Assembly: GCA_009733745.1 (NCBI GenBank) | Contig: WNWL01000001.1 | Coordinates: 1,054,001-1,118,000 of the forward strand | From: Oceanobacillus sp. HTM 045 | Lineage (GTDB): Bacteria > Pseudomonadota > Alphaproteobacteria > Rhodobacterales > Rhodobacteraceae | Length of the DNA: 64,000 nt | Direction of reading: 5' to 3' | Shown: one piece after another, positions 51,148 to 59,974 of the stretch | Layout of the letters: each line of letters opens with the position of its first letter | Position numbering within the stretch: position 1 is the stretch's first letter | Program-made: the position numbers and the translations under genes | Notes under the pieces: generated by a model | What the model was told of the DNA's origin: nothing | The model's database searches: none | What the model saw: only the letters and a program-made list of their open reading frames with translations

Positions 51148-53580
51148 CTAGGTTCCGGCGTCCGACAGGAGCCGTTCGAAGGCCGCGGGAGTGCCCTCGC
51201 CCGCGAACATCCCGGCAATGGCCGGCAGCATCCCGGGCCGGTGCTCGGCGAGGTGGTCACGCGCCGCGGCAGGGATCTCGGGCGCGGCGAGGTTATGGCT
51301 CGCGAAGGCGAGGCGCAGCGCCGCTTCCGTGCTGGGTGCGGTTTCCATCACGCTCGCGTAGAGCCTGGCCGCGGCGCTCCAGTCGCGTGCGCGCCACGCG
51401 GCATCGGCGAGCAGAACGCCGACCGGCGGGTCCCCGGCGGAGGGATCCGCGGCCGAGAGGTCTCCGGCGTGATCGGCTGGCCGCGCGCCCGCATCCGTCA
51501 CGTCGCCGGTTACGGCGCCGAACCGCTCAGCAACCTCGACCGCGCGCGCGGTCTCGCCCATCCGGTAATAGGATGCCGCCACCGCCATCACCAGCGGCCG
51601 CGGCGGCCGGTCCATCTCCTCCAGCAGCAACGCCGCCTGGTCGGGAAGGCCCGTCCGCGCGAAGGCCTCGATCACGCGGTAGCGGGCCTCCGGCAGATGT
51701 GCCCCCGGGGCCGCGGCGCCGCCCGCCATGTGCAGGAGGACCAGTTCGCGCCGGTCGAGGTCGCCGAACGCGGGCTGGAGGATCTCGTGGATGGCGGCGG
51801 CATGGGCGGCTTCGCCAATCATGCCGCGTTCGGCCGCGACGTCTGCCCGCGCTATCGCGCTGCCGACATCCCGGGCAATCGCGGTGAGACGCACTTCGGC
51901 CGCGGCGGCGCGTGCACCGGCAACCGTGCCGCGGAAGACCTCCGCAGACCCGGCGAGCGCGCCGAGCATCCGATCGAGCAGCTCTGCCTGCGCGGGATGC
52001 GGCGCGCGATCCGTTGCCAGCGCGTCGGAAACGAGCGCCCCGGCGAGCACGAGTTGCGCCTCCACGCCAATGAGGTCGCGCCGGTCGGCCAGGGTGGAGA
52101 GGGTTTCGAGCGCTTCGTCGGTCTTCCCGGCAGCAAGATCCGTGCGGGCCCGGAGTAGCTCCAGAGAGGCAGACACCGTGTCGTCGGCGGCGAAGGCGAC
52201 GCGCCGGGCCGAGGCGAGGAAGCGGCGCGCGGCGCTCCAGTTCTCCAGGTCGGCAGCCGCATGACCGAGCAGCGTCGAGATGGTCGCGCGGAGGTTCGGC
52301 GGAAGGCGCTCCATCGAGCGGCCCGCACGGGCCTCGGCCTTGAGTGCGCGTTCCCGTTCGCCCCGAAAGGCATGGCCGGCAGCGGCCCAGAGCGCGTGCA
52401 ATCCGGTGCAGGACGCATCGCCCAGCAGGCCGGGCGATGCCGGTCGCTCCCCTTCCACGACGGCCGACATCTCGAAAATAGCCGGGGCGAGCGGGTGATC
52501 AGGGGCGAAGTTGCGAACCGTCTCTCGGGCCTCGACGCCGAGACCGACGGAGAGATAGAGCCGCGCGAGCTCGAGCGCGGAGGTCTCGCTGACCCGGTCG
52601 AACTCACCGACGAGGTCGCCGCGGAGCGCACCGACTCGCTGCGCGAAGGCGTCGGCCGGATCCAGCGCCTCAAGCATCAGTTCGCTGTCGGCGAGGCAGA
52701 CGAGCTGTTGTACATCAGGATCAGTAGGGAGATCCGCCAATGAAGTCGCGCTAGCGGTGGTAGCGACTGGTACCGGTACCGTGGGGTCGGTCGGCGGCGC
52801 TGATTCCGTGTCGCCGGAGGGCGCCGGCGCGGCGCCCGCGACGGGCACGAAGGCGCGCAGGGGAATGGTGTCCAGTTCGACGGCAGCATCCGGGATCGGC
52901 ACATGGTTGGGGTCCGGGGGTGCGGCGGCGCCCTGGAGCGAGGGGTCCGGTTCGGAAACACTCGGCGCGTCGCCCGGGTCGGCGAGGGTCACGATGCCGG
53001 CGGCGGCGGCGCGTTCGAGTTCGGCGAGGAGCCTGTCCTTCGCGGCGGCAGGATCGAGCGGTGCGTCGGGCGAGAGTGCGGTGTCGGGTGCGACGCCGGC
53101 GGAAGCGGTGCGCGCGCGCGGCGGAGGGGCGGTGGCAGGCGCGGGGCCCGACGACGCCGCGGCGCCGACCGGGGTTGCGAGACCGGGTGCTGACGGACCG
53201 GTGCCGATCACGTCGATCGAGAGGCGCGAGACGCCATCGCCCACGACCGAAACCGTGCAGTCGCAGTCGAGCACGAGGTGCAGCACGCTGCCTTCCGGCG
53301 CGACTTCGTGCGAGAACTCGACAAGGCGGGCCTCGGCCAGGCGGGCGGCGACGTCGGCGAGGTCGAGATCGAACTCAGTTCCCGGGAAGCGGACTTCGAC
53401 GAAACGCTCGTATTGCTGGACCATCCACCCGCCGGAGGGCCAGGCGGGGACGGCGAGGCGGGCCTCGTAGGGGGGCGGGGCCGCCTCGACGGTGACCGGC
53501 ACCGGATCGGCGATCGCGATGCCGGGCACGGCAAGGACAAGCGCGGCAGCCAGGGGATATCTCGCGATATACCGCATCAT
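51148..53580 (-). CDS. Large exported helical-repeat protein of the flagellar cluster
   Basis: An 810-residue protein with signal peptide MMRYIARYPLAAALVLAVPG cut after AIA. Residues ~25-130 look like a beta-rich domain (YERFVEVRFPGTEFDLDLAD, then SVLHLVLDCDCTVSVVGDGV). A ~130-residue Pro/Ala-rich linker follows, and from about residue 290 the chain is Ala/Leu-rich helical repeats resembling TPRs. Its ATG lies within the motA stop (ATGA), so it is coupled to the stator gene. It may be functionally similar to rhizobial MotC, a periplasmic motility protein, but I see no direct sequence match. Function unknown. Confidence 0.75.
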   Translation of the reverse strand: MMRYIARYPLAAALVLAVPGIAIADPVPVTVEAAPPPYEARLAVPAWPSGGWMVQQYERFVEVRFPGTEFDLDLADVAARLAEARLVEFSHEVAPEGSVLHLVLDCDCTVSVVGDGVSRLSIDVIGTGPSAPGLATPVGAAASSGPAPATAPPPRARTASAGVAPDTALSPDAPLDPAAAKDRLLAELERAAAAGIVTLADPGDAPSVSEPDPSLQGAAAPPDPNHVPIPDAAVELDTIPLRAFVPVAGAAPAPSGDTESAPPTDPTVPVPVATTASATSLADLPTDPDVQQLVCLADSELMLEALDPADAFAQRVGALRGDLVGEFDRVSETSALELARLYLSVGLGVEARETVRNFAPDHPLAPAIFEMSAVVEGERPASPGLLGDASCTGLHALWAAAGHAFRGERERALKAEARAGRSMERLPPNLRATISTLLGHAAADLENWSAARRFLASARRVAFAADDTVSASLELLRARTDLAAGKTDEALETLSTLADRRDLIGVEAQLVLAGALVSDALATDRAPHPAQAELLDRMLGALAGSAEVFRGTVAGARAAAAEVRLTAIARDVGSAIARADVAAERGMIGEAAHAAAIHEILQPAFGDLDRRELVLLHMAGGAAAPGAHLPEARYRVIEAFARTGLPDQAALLLEEMDRPPRPLVMAVAASYYRMGETARAVEVAERFGAVTGDVTDAGARPADHAGDLSAADPSAGDPPVGVLLADAAWRARDWSAAARLYASVMETAPSTEAALRLAFASHNLAAPEIPAAARDHLAEHRPGMLPAIAGMFAGEGTPAAFERLLSDAGT

Positions 53581-54440
53581 GCCGCCTTGGAGTTCTTGAG
53601 GGCTTCCTCGAGCTCGGTGAAGCTCGGGCGGATGCCGCCGGGCATGTTCTGGCGCGCGACCTCGACGCAGATCTGCGGCGCGTGGCGGTGCAGGTTGGCG
53701 ACGAGCGTGTCGCGGATCAGCTCGTAGAATTTGTGGTCGGTCTCCGCGATCGCCTTGATCCGCGTGGCGAAGGGGCCGACGAAGGCATAGGCGAGGAACA
53801 CCCCGAGGAAGGTGCCGACCAGCGCGCCGCCGATCATCTTGCCGAGCACCTCGGGCGGCTGGTCGATGGCGCCCATCGTCTTGATCACGCCGAGCACGGC
53901 GGCGACGATGCCGAGCGCGGGGAGGCCGTCGGCCATGGTCTGCAGCGCGTGCGCGGAATGCAGCCCGTGATGCAGCTTGCCCTCGAGCTGCTTTTCCAGC
54001 ACGTCCTCGAGCTGGTGCGGGTCGTCGAAGTTCAGCATGCCCATGCGGATCGTGTCGCAGATCATGCTGGTCGCGGTCTTGTCGGCGAGGATGCGGGGAT
54101 AGGCTTGGAAGATCGGCGAGTCCGCCGGTTCCTCGATATGGGCCTCGATCGCGACCGGGTCGTTGCGGGCGATCTTGATCAGGGTGAAGAGCAGGCAGAG
54201 CAGGTCCTGGTAATCGTCCTTCTTCCAGGAGGCGCCCTTGAAGACGCGCCCGAGATCCTTCAGCGCGTGCTTCACCGTGGCGCCGTCATTGGAAATGACG
54301 AAGGCGCCGACGGCGGCGCCGCCGATCATCATCAGCTCGAACGGCAGCGCCTTGAGGATGATGCCGAGCTTCCCGCCGGCCGCGAGATAGCCGCCGAAGA
54401 CCATGGCGAACACGACGACGATACCGATGATGCTGCCCAT
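53577..54440 (-). CDS. motA: Flagellar stator protein MotA
   Basis: MotA, 287 residues, is the cytoplasmic-membrane stator subunit. Four membrane spans are seen (IIGIVVVFAMVFGGYLAAGG; FELMMIGGAAVGAFVISND; ALGIVAAVLGVIKTMGAIDQ; GGALVGTFLGVFLAYAFVGP) and the cytoplasmic loop carries the conserved charged residues. No motB is in the window, so the partner must be elsewhere. It lies between motE and the 810-residue protein. Confidence 0.95.
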   Translation of the reverse strand: MGSIIGIVVVFAMVFGGYLAAGGKLGIILKALPFELMMIGGAAVGAFVISNDGATVKHALKDLGRVFKGASWKKDDYQDLLCLLFTLIKIARNDPVAIEAHIEEPADSPIFQAYPRILADKTATSMICDTIRMGMLNFDDPHQLEDVLEKQLEGKLHHGLHSAHALQTMADGLPALGIVAAVLGVIKTMGAIDQPPEVLGKMIGGALVGTFLGVFLAYAFVGPFATRIKAIAETDHKFYELIRDTLVANLHRHAPQICVEVARQNMPGGIRPSFTELEEALKNSKAA

Positions 54441-54555
54441 GGGTCTTCTTCCACTCGCATGTGACGCGGGACGTTTCTTCCTGCAGGCCGGATCAGAACA
54501 CGAAAGGCGTTATCGAACCCTCAATGCGCCCGGCCTGCGCGTGTTTTTCGCGGTG

Positions 54556-55203
54556 CTATTCGGCGGCACCGGAGGCGAGGTTGCGCCCGGCGAGCAGGAG
54601 GGTGATGGCGTAGGCCTTCTCCGCTTCCATGTTCGCAAGGATCGCGGCGGCGGCATCGCTGCGCATCTCGGCGAGGAAGCCCGCGGCGAAGGCGGGTTCC
54701 ATCTCGTTGAAGATCAGGGCCGCCTGCTTCGACTTCATCTGCTGGTACATCTCGGCCAGCTTACGGACGTCGCGCTCGGCGGCGCCGTCGACCAGCGCGG
54801 CAGTCTGCTTCAGCGCCGCCTCCTGCTCCTTCAGCTCGTCGATTGCCGCGCGGACGCGCTGCTCCACCGCCTCCAGCAGGACCATGCGGTCCTCCAGCGC
54901 GGCCTCGCGTTCTGCGAGGCGCTCGGCGCGTTCGCGCAGTTCGGCCGCGACCGCGAGCGGGCTGCCGGGAGCGGGAGCCGTGCCTTCTCCTGCCCCAGCC
55001 CCTGCCCCGGGGACGACGACCGGTTCCGCTCCCGCACCGGCAACGCCGGACGCACCGGCCGGGATCGCCTCCGGCAAAGCCGCGATGGTCTCGCCGGCCC
55101 GCAGCACCGCGGAGGCGCAGAAGCAGATCGCCAGCACGCCCAGCGCGCCGGGCTGCCAGGCCGCGCGGCGCGCACGCCCGCCCGTTGCCCCGGCACCGCT
55201 CAC
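54556..55203 (-). CDS. motE: MotE-like flagellar motility chaperone
   Basis: A 215-residue protein (GTG 55203) with one N-terminal hydrophobic segment (GALGVLAICFCASAVLRAG), a long coiled coil (AEREAALEDRMVLLEAVEQR) and a C-terminal MgtE-N-like domain (MYQQMKSKQAALIFNEMEPA). This is the architecture of MotE, a chaperone for the periplasmic motility protein MotC in rhizobia. That makes the neighbouring 810-residue periplasmic protein a plausible client. Confidence 0.8.
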   Translation of the reverse strand: MSGAGATGGRARRAAWQPGALGVLAICFCASAVLRAGETIAALPEAIPAGASGVAGAGAEPVVVPGAGAGAGEGTAPAPGSPLAVAAELRERAERLAEREAALEDRMVLLEAVEQRVRAAIDELKEQEAALKQTAALVDGAAERDVRKLAEMYQQMKSKQAALIFNEMEPAFAAGFLAEMRSDAAAAILANMEAEKAYAITLLLAGRNLASGAAE

Positions 55204-55880
55204 AGCGACAGCCTCTCGACCCGCAAGACGCCGTCAGCGGCGAGCGCCGCGGGCGGCACGGGCACGGTGGACGGGCCGGCGTCGCTGACCTCGATCCGGC
55301 CACCTGCCTCGCCACCGAACTCGGTGTCGAACTCGGGGTCGAACTCGCTGTCGTCGAAGCCTGCCCGCACGGATTCGATCTTGCTTTCGATCTCCGGCGC
55401 GTGGCTCTCGATTGCCGCGGCGGCGCCCGCGTCGAGAGCACCGAGCGACGGATCGTCCTCCCCGCCCGCTTCGTCGATCACGGTGTCGAACTCGGAGAAC
55501 GGGTCGGGCGCGTCCTGCTCGTCCCGCCGGCGCGGGGAAAGGCCATCGGGGGGTGACAGGAAATCGGTCTCGACTTGCACCGCGGGCCCGCGGGCCGGGC
55601 CGGCTTCCTTCGCGGCGGCGAGCGCGGCGTTGAGATCGGCCAGCGTGCGCTCGGCCTTGCGAATGTCGCGCGCGAGGCGCGAGGCCGTGTCATCGGCGGT
55701 GCTGCGGGCCTCGCCCACCGCCGTCCGCGTCTCCGCGATCGCCTCGGAGAGCGCCTTGATCTGTGCGCCGATCCCCTGCCCGGAATCGGACAGGCGGCGC
55801 AGCCTGCGGCTCAGGACCATGCAGTAGAGCCCGGCCGTGAGCCCGGCCACGATCATCAGACCATCGGCAATCAGCGACAT
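55200..55880 (-). CDS. DUF6468-like flagellar-cluster protein
   Basis: A 226-residue protein with an N-terminal membrane helix (DGLMIVAGLTAGLYCMVLSR), then RLRRLSDSGQGIGAQIKALS, a coiled coil of ~80 residues and an acidic, low-complexity tail rich in Asp/Glu. The first ~100 residues resemble a domain found only in alphaproteobacterial flagellar clusters (DUF6468, recalled from gene context). Its TGA overlaps the GTG of motE. Function unknown, possibly scaffolding at the stator. Confidence 0.65.
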   Translation of the reverse strand: MSLIADGLMIVAGLTAGLYCMVLSRRLRRLSDSGQGIGAQIKALSEAIAETRTAVGEARSTADDTASRLARDIRKAERTLADLNAALAAAKEAGPARGPAVQVETDFLSPPDGLSPRRRDEQDAPDPFSEFDTVIDEAGGEDDPSLGALDAGAAAAIESHAPEIESKIESVRAGFDDSEFDPEFDTEFGGEAGGRIEVSDAGPSTVPVPPAALAADGVLRVERLSL

Positions 55881-55904
55881 CGGCTATCCTCGGTTCAGCA
55901 CGAA

Positions 55905-56414
55905 TCAGTTCAGCACGAATTCCTGGATCAGGACGTCGTTCACCGCCCCTTCGGGCGTGACGAGCCTGACCCGGCGGAGCATCTGGGCGCGCAGGCGCGC
56001 CATCTCGCTCGGCATCTCGAAATGCGCCTCGTCGACGGCGCGGAGAAAGGTGTTGAGAACGTCGATCACGCGCGGCTTCACCGCGCTGACGGCGTCGACC
56101 GCGGCGCCCTGCACCTCCAGCTCGACCACCACGCGCAGGTGCCGCGAGCGGGCGTCGGGCCCGAGCGAGATCACCAGTTCGTCGATCGGAACGTAGCTGG
56201 GCGGCTCGAGCGAGGCGTAATCGACCGGGGCCTCGCCGCCATGCGGATCGTGCGGGTCGCCCGCGGCATGCGGCTCCTCGCCGCCGAGGGGAATCAGCCC
56301 CGAATAGACTCCGAAGAACGCCCCGCCGCCCAGCACCAGGGCGCCGATGAGGCCGAAGAGCAGGCCCTTCTTCTTTTTCGGGGCCTCCCCCGCAGCCTCG
56401 GCGTCTTCGCTCAT
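55905..56414 (-). CDS. fliL: Flagellar basal body-associated protein FliL
   Basis: FliL, 169 residues. A basic N-terminal stretch (KKKKG) precedes one membrane helix (LLFGLIGALVLGGGAFFGVY), then a His/Asp/Pro linker and the FliL domain (YVPIDELVISLGPDARSRHL RVVVELEVQG; PRVIDVLNTFLRAVDEAHFE). FliL surrounds the stator and increases torque. It is the first gene of the minus-strand flagellar block, divergent from fliF. Confidence 0.93.
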   Translation of the reverse strand: MSEDAEAAGEAPKKKKGLLFGLIGALVLGGGAFFGVYSGLIPLGGEEPHAAGDPHDPHGGEAPVDYASLEPPSYVPIDELVISLGPDARSRHLRVVVELEVQGAAVDAVSAVKPRVIDVLNTFLRAVDEAHFEMPSEMARLRAQMLRRVRLVTPEGAVNDVLIQEFVLN

Positions 56415-56472
56415 CTCTCGGAATCTCCAACTCGCATCTTCGCGGTTCGAGGCCGAGCTAACCCCAATTGTC

Positions 56473-56487
56473 TAAACTCAATGTTAA
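56473..56487. promoter_or_regulatory. Candidate CtrA box between fliL and fliF
   Basis: TAAA-N7-TTAA on the plus strand (TTAA-N7-TTTA on the other) in an AT-rich patch of the 156-bp divergent gap; the CtrA consensus is TTAA-N7-TTAA. CtrA activates flagellar genes in Rhodobacterales. One mismatch, so tentative. Confidence 0.35.
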
Positions 56488-56570
56488 GTCTGTTGCCCCC
56501 ACCCTGACGCCAATCCCGCTCAGAAAGAGCACGCTTGCACGGCCCGAGGGCCGGCCATCGGGTGGTTAGA

Positions 56571-58157
56571 ATGGACCAGCTTCTTCAGACCTGGAATGCG
56601 CTCGACTTGCGCCGCCGGATCATCCTCGTCCTCGCGGTCGCGGCGACGCTGGCCGCGGTACTGGCGCTCGCGCGCGTGGCGACGAAGCCGGGCATGGCGC
56701 TGCTCTACTCGGGGCTCGACCCGTCCGCCGCGGGCGAGGTGGTGGGCGCGCTCGAGCAGATGGGCGTCGAATCGGAGATCCGGGGCGACGCGATCTACGT
56801 GCCGGAGGATGCGCGCGACCGGGTGCGCCTGTCGCTGGCCCGCGACGGGCTGCCGCGGCAGGGGCCCGTCGGCTACGAGCTGCTGGACGGGCTGAGCGGG
56901 TTCAACGCCACGTCCGACATGTTCGACGCCGCCTACTGGCGCGCGAAGGAGGGCGAGCTGGCCCGCTCGATCCTCGCCTCGCCGGGCGTGCGGTCGGCGC
57001 GGGTGCACCTCGCGGTCGGGTCGCGCCGGCCCTTCGCCCGGTCGGCGGCGCAGCCGACGGCATCGGTGACGGTGACGATGGGCGGCGGCGGGCTGACCTC
57101 CGCTCAGGCGACCGCGATTCGTTACATGGTCGCGCTGGCGGTGGCCGATCTCAGCCCCGACCAGGTGGCGGTGATCGATTCGCGCAACGGCGTGGTGCTC
57201 GCCCCCGGTAGCGAGACGCCGATGGCCTCGGCGCTGACCGAGGCGGCCGAGCGCGAGGCGAAGATCAAGGCCGAGATCGAGGACCTGCTCGCCGCGCGGG
57301 TCGGCCGCGACAAGGCGCGCGTCTCGGTGACGGTCGAGACCGATCTCGAGGGCGAGACCCTGACCGAGCGGATCGTGCAGCCGGATTCGCGCGTGACGCT
57401 GCACTCCGACACCGAGGAGATCCGCGACAGCTCGACCGGCACGGAGCCGGGCGTGACCATCGCCTCCGAGCTGCCGGAAGGCGCGGCGGGCGAAGGCGGC
57501 GCCTCGACGGCCGAGCGTACCGAGACGCGCGAGCGGCTGAACTACGACTATTCCGAACTGCTGCGCGAGACGGTGCGTGCGCCCGGCGCGATCAAGCGGA
57601 TCAGCGTCGCCGTGCTGGTCGACGGCATCGTCACGGAGGACGCCAGCGGCGAGCCGGTCTGGGCGGAGCGCCCGGCGGAGGAGCTGGAGGCGCTGCGCGA
57701 GTTGGTGGTCGCGGCGGTCGGCTTCGACGAGGCCCGCGGCGACATCGTCACCGTCGACAGCATGCAGTTCCAGCCCGATGCGATGCCCGGCACCGAGGCC
57801 GAGGCGAACGGCATCATGCAGTTCCTCGAACGCAACGCGATGACGCTGATCCAGATCGGCGTGCTGTCGCTCGTGGCGCTGATCCTCGCCTTCACCGTGA
57901 TCCGGCCAATGCTGTCGCGCCGCAGCCGCGAGGACGAGGCCGCGCTCATGGGCGAGTTGCTGGGCGCGGACGCGGAAGTGCCCGGCGGCGCGGGCGCGGG
58001 CGCAGGCGACGAGGGCGCGACCGAGTTGCTGGAGCCGCAGCCGACCATCACCGAGAGCCTGCGGCTGACCGTCGCCGAGCAAACCGACGAGACCGTCGCG
58101 CTGCTGCAGGAATGGCTCGAGGGAGACGGCGAGGCGGCTGAAGAGGAGGCGGCATGA
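56571..58157 (+). CDS. fliF: Flagellar MS-ring protein FliF
   Basis: FliF, 528 residues, forms the MS-ring. The ATG at 56571 gives MDQLLQTWNALDLRRRIILV. A first membrane span (~19-40) precedes the RBM domains with ALLYSGLDPSAAGEVVGALE, ESEIRGDAIYVPEDARDRVR and LASPGVRSARVHLAV. A second span (ALILAFTVIRPML) is followed by an acidic C-terminal FliG-binding tail. The protein overlaps fliH by 4 bp. A 12-residue upstream extension is not supported. Confidence 0.96.
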   Translation: MDQLLQTWNALDLRRRIILVLAVAATLAAVLALARVATKPGMALLYSGLDPSAAGEVVGALEQMGVESEIRGDAIYVPEDARDRVRLSLARDGLPRQGPVGYELLDGLSGFNATSDMFDAAYWRAKEGELARSILASPGVRSARVHLAVGSRRPFARSAAQPTASVTVTMGGGGLTSAQATAIRYMVALAVADLSPDQVAVIDSRNGVVLAPGSETPMASALTEAAEREAKIKAEIEDLLAARVGRDKARVSVTVETDLEGETLTERIVQPDSRVTLHSDTEEIRDSSTGTEPGVTIASELPEGAAGEGGASTAERTETRERLNYDYSELLRETVRAPGAIKRISVAVLVDGIVTEDASGEPVWAERPAEELEALRELVVAAVGFDEARGDIVTVDSMQFQPDAMPGTEAEANGIMQFLERNAMTLIQIGVLSLVALILAFTVIRPMLSRRSREDEAALMGELLGADAEVPGGAGAGAGDEGATELLEPQPTITESLRLTVAEQTDETVALLQEWLEGDGEAAEEEAA

Positions 58158-58747
58158 GCCGTCAGCGTATCCTCCTGGAACGGTTCGACCCGCCCTCCCG
58201 GCCGGAAGACCCGGCGGACGGCGGCGCGGGCGATGCCGGGGAACCCGTCGCGGACCTCGCGGACGACATGGTGCCGGCGGTCGCGGAAATTTCTCCGGAG
58301 CCCGACGCGGAACCGGACCACTATCACGACCCCGGGCCGACGCTGGAGCGGATCGCCGACCTGCTGGAAGCCTGCCTCGCCAACGCGATCGACCTGCGCC
58401 GCTCGGCCGAGCGCGCCGCGGCAGACGCCTTCGGGCGGGCCGCGGAGGCGGTGATCCCGGTACTGGCCGGGCGCGGCTTCGCCGAGGAGATCGCAGCCGC
58501 CGCGCGGGCGCTGGCGACCGGGGCCGCGCCGCAGGAGATCGTGCTCGACGTCTCGGCCGAGGAGCTCGAGGGCGTGTCGAAGGCGCTGGAGGAGCGCGGC
58601 GCGACCGGCGGGATCCGGCTCAGGACCTCGCCGCATCTCGGTCCCGGGCAGGCGGAGGTCGCCTGGGCGGATGGCGGCGCGGAGATCGACGTGGAGCGGC
58701 TCACCACCGAGGCGCTGCGGATACTCGAGCAACACCTCGCCGGCTGA
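58154..58747 (+). CDS. fliH: FliH-like flagellar export protein
   Basis: A 197-residue protein with an acidic Pro-rich N-terminus (FDPPSRPEDPADGGAGDAGE), a helical middle region (DLLEACLANAIDLRRSAERA) and a C-terminal alpha/beta domain (PGQAEVAWADGGAEIDVERL) like the globular end of FliH/SctL. FliH regulates the FliI export ATPase. Assignment rests on architecture plus position between fliF and fliN; sequence conservation in the family is low. ATGA overlap with fliF. Confidence 0.75.
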   Translation: MSRQRILLERFDPPSRPEDPADGGAGDAGEPVADLADDMVPAVAEISPEPDAEPDHYHDPGPTLERIADLLEACLANAIDLRRSAERAAADAFGRAAEAVIPVLAGRGFAEEIAAAARALATGAAPQEIVLDVSAEELEGVSKALEERGATGGIRLRTSPHLGPGQAEVAWADGGAEIDVERLTTEALRILEQHLAG

Positions 58748-58800
58748 CCGGCGCGGAGAAGGACGCCCCCGAGGGGCGGCAGGCATGAAGGAGATGGCGC

Positions 58801-59190
58801 ATGTCGGATACTGCGCAGGAGACATCCCGGCCCGGGTCTGAGACCGGTAGCGGCGCGGGGGCTGGATCGGGCACCGGTTCGGGCAATGGCGCGGAGGCGC
58901 CGATCCTCGAGCGGCGGGATTCGAGCGCCGAGGGGAACTACCGCCGCGCGATCTTCTCCGTCGCGGTGGACGTCGTCGTCTCTGTCGGCACCGCTCGACC
59001 CGTGATCGGCGAACTGCTGGCGATGCGGCGCGACATGGTGCTGCCGCTGTCGAGCCGGGTCGACGACCCGGTCGAGGTGATGGTCGGCGACAGGGTCATC
59101 GCGCGCGGCGAGCTGGAGGAGATCGGCGAGGACAGCGGCCGCCTCGGGGTGCGGCTGACCGAGGTCGTGGATGTCTCCGACCTGTTCTGA
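58801..59190 (+). CDS. fliN: Flagellar motor switch protein FliN
   Basis: FliN, 129 residues, is the outermost C-ring component. A Gly/Ser-rich N-terminal linker (GSGAGAGSGTGSGNGAEAP) is followed by the SpoA domain: SVAVDVVVSVGTARPVIGEL, LPLSSRVDDPVEVMVGDRVI ARGELEEI and a terminal RLTEVVDVSDLF. Length fits short FliN proteins. Confidence 0.93.
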   Translation: MSDTAQETSRPGSETGSGAGAGSGTGSGNGAEAPILERRDSSAEGNYRRAIFSVAVDVVVSVGTARPVIGELLAMRRDMVLPLSSRVDDPVEVMVGDRVIARGELEEIGEDSGRLGVRLTEVVDVSDLF

Positions 59191-59215
59191 GAACGCGAGG
59201 TCGGGCGCGCGGAGC

Positions 59216-59974
59216 ATGGGCAACTTGGCGCCAACCTGGCAGGCCGCGCTGGCCTGCGCCGTGCTGCTCGCGGCGCTGGTCCTGCCCGGTCAGGCGGCGG
59301 CGCAGTCCGTCACGCTCGACATGGGCGGGGAGGACGGCTCGCTGGCAGGGCGCGTGGTCCAGCTCTTCCTGCTGGTCACGCTGCTCAGCCTCGCCCCCGG
59401 CATCGCAGTGATGGTGACCTGTTTCCCGTTCATGGTGACGGTACTCTCGCTGCTGCGGCAGGGGATCGGCCTCCAGCAGGCGCCGCCCAATATGCTGATC
59501 GTCAGCCTCGCGCTGTTCCTGACATGGTTCGTGATGGAACCGGTCTTCTCCGAGGCCTGGACGACCGCCGTGAGGCCCTTGGTCGATGGCGATATCGACC
59601 CGGACCAGGCCTTCGCGCGCGGCATCGCGCCGTTCCGCGCCTTCATGGAAGGCCGCGTCTCGATTGAGGCGGTCGAGACGCTGATCGACGCCGCCCCCGC
59701 CCGCGCACCGCTTGCGCCGGGCGAGGAAACGCCGCTCTCGGTGCTGATCCCGGCCTTCATGCTCTCGGAACTGGAGCGCGGGTTCGAGATCGGTTTCATG
59801 ATCTTTTTACCGTTCCTCGTCATCGATCTGGTCGTCGCATCCGTGCTGATGTCGATGGGGATGATGATGGTCCCGCCGGTGGTGGTCTCGCTGCCGCTGA
59901 AGCTCGCATTCTTCGTCGTCGCCGATGGATGGACCCTGCTCGCAGGCGCGCTCATCAGGGGGTACACCGCATGA
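59216..59974 (+). CDS. fliP: Flagellar export apparatus protein FliP
   Basis: FliP, 252 residues from the ATG at 59216, is a core protein of the flagellar type III export gate. A signal-like N-terminus (LACAVLLAALVLPGQAAA) is followed by LSLAPGIAVMVTCFPFMVTV, GLQQAPPNMLIVSLALFLTW, PAFMLSELERGFEIGFMIFL and DLVVASVLMSMGMMMVPPVV, all hallmarks. A 15-residue upstream extension overlapping fliN is less likely. The TGA overlaps the fliG ATG. Confidence 0.96.
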   Translation: MGNLAPTWQAALACAVLLAALVLPGQAAAQSVTLDMGGEDGSLAGRVVQLFLLVTLLSLAPGIAVMVTCFPFMVTVLSLLRQGIGLQQAPPNMLIVSLALFLTWFVMEPVFSEAWTTAVRPLVDGDIDPDQAFARGIAPFRAFMEGRVSIEAVETLIDAAPARAPLAPGEETPLSVLIPAFMLSELERGFEIGFMIFLPFLVIDLVVASVLMSMGMMMVPPVVVSLPLKLAFFVVADGWTLLAGALIRGYTA

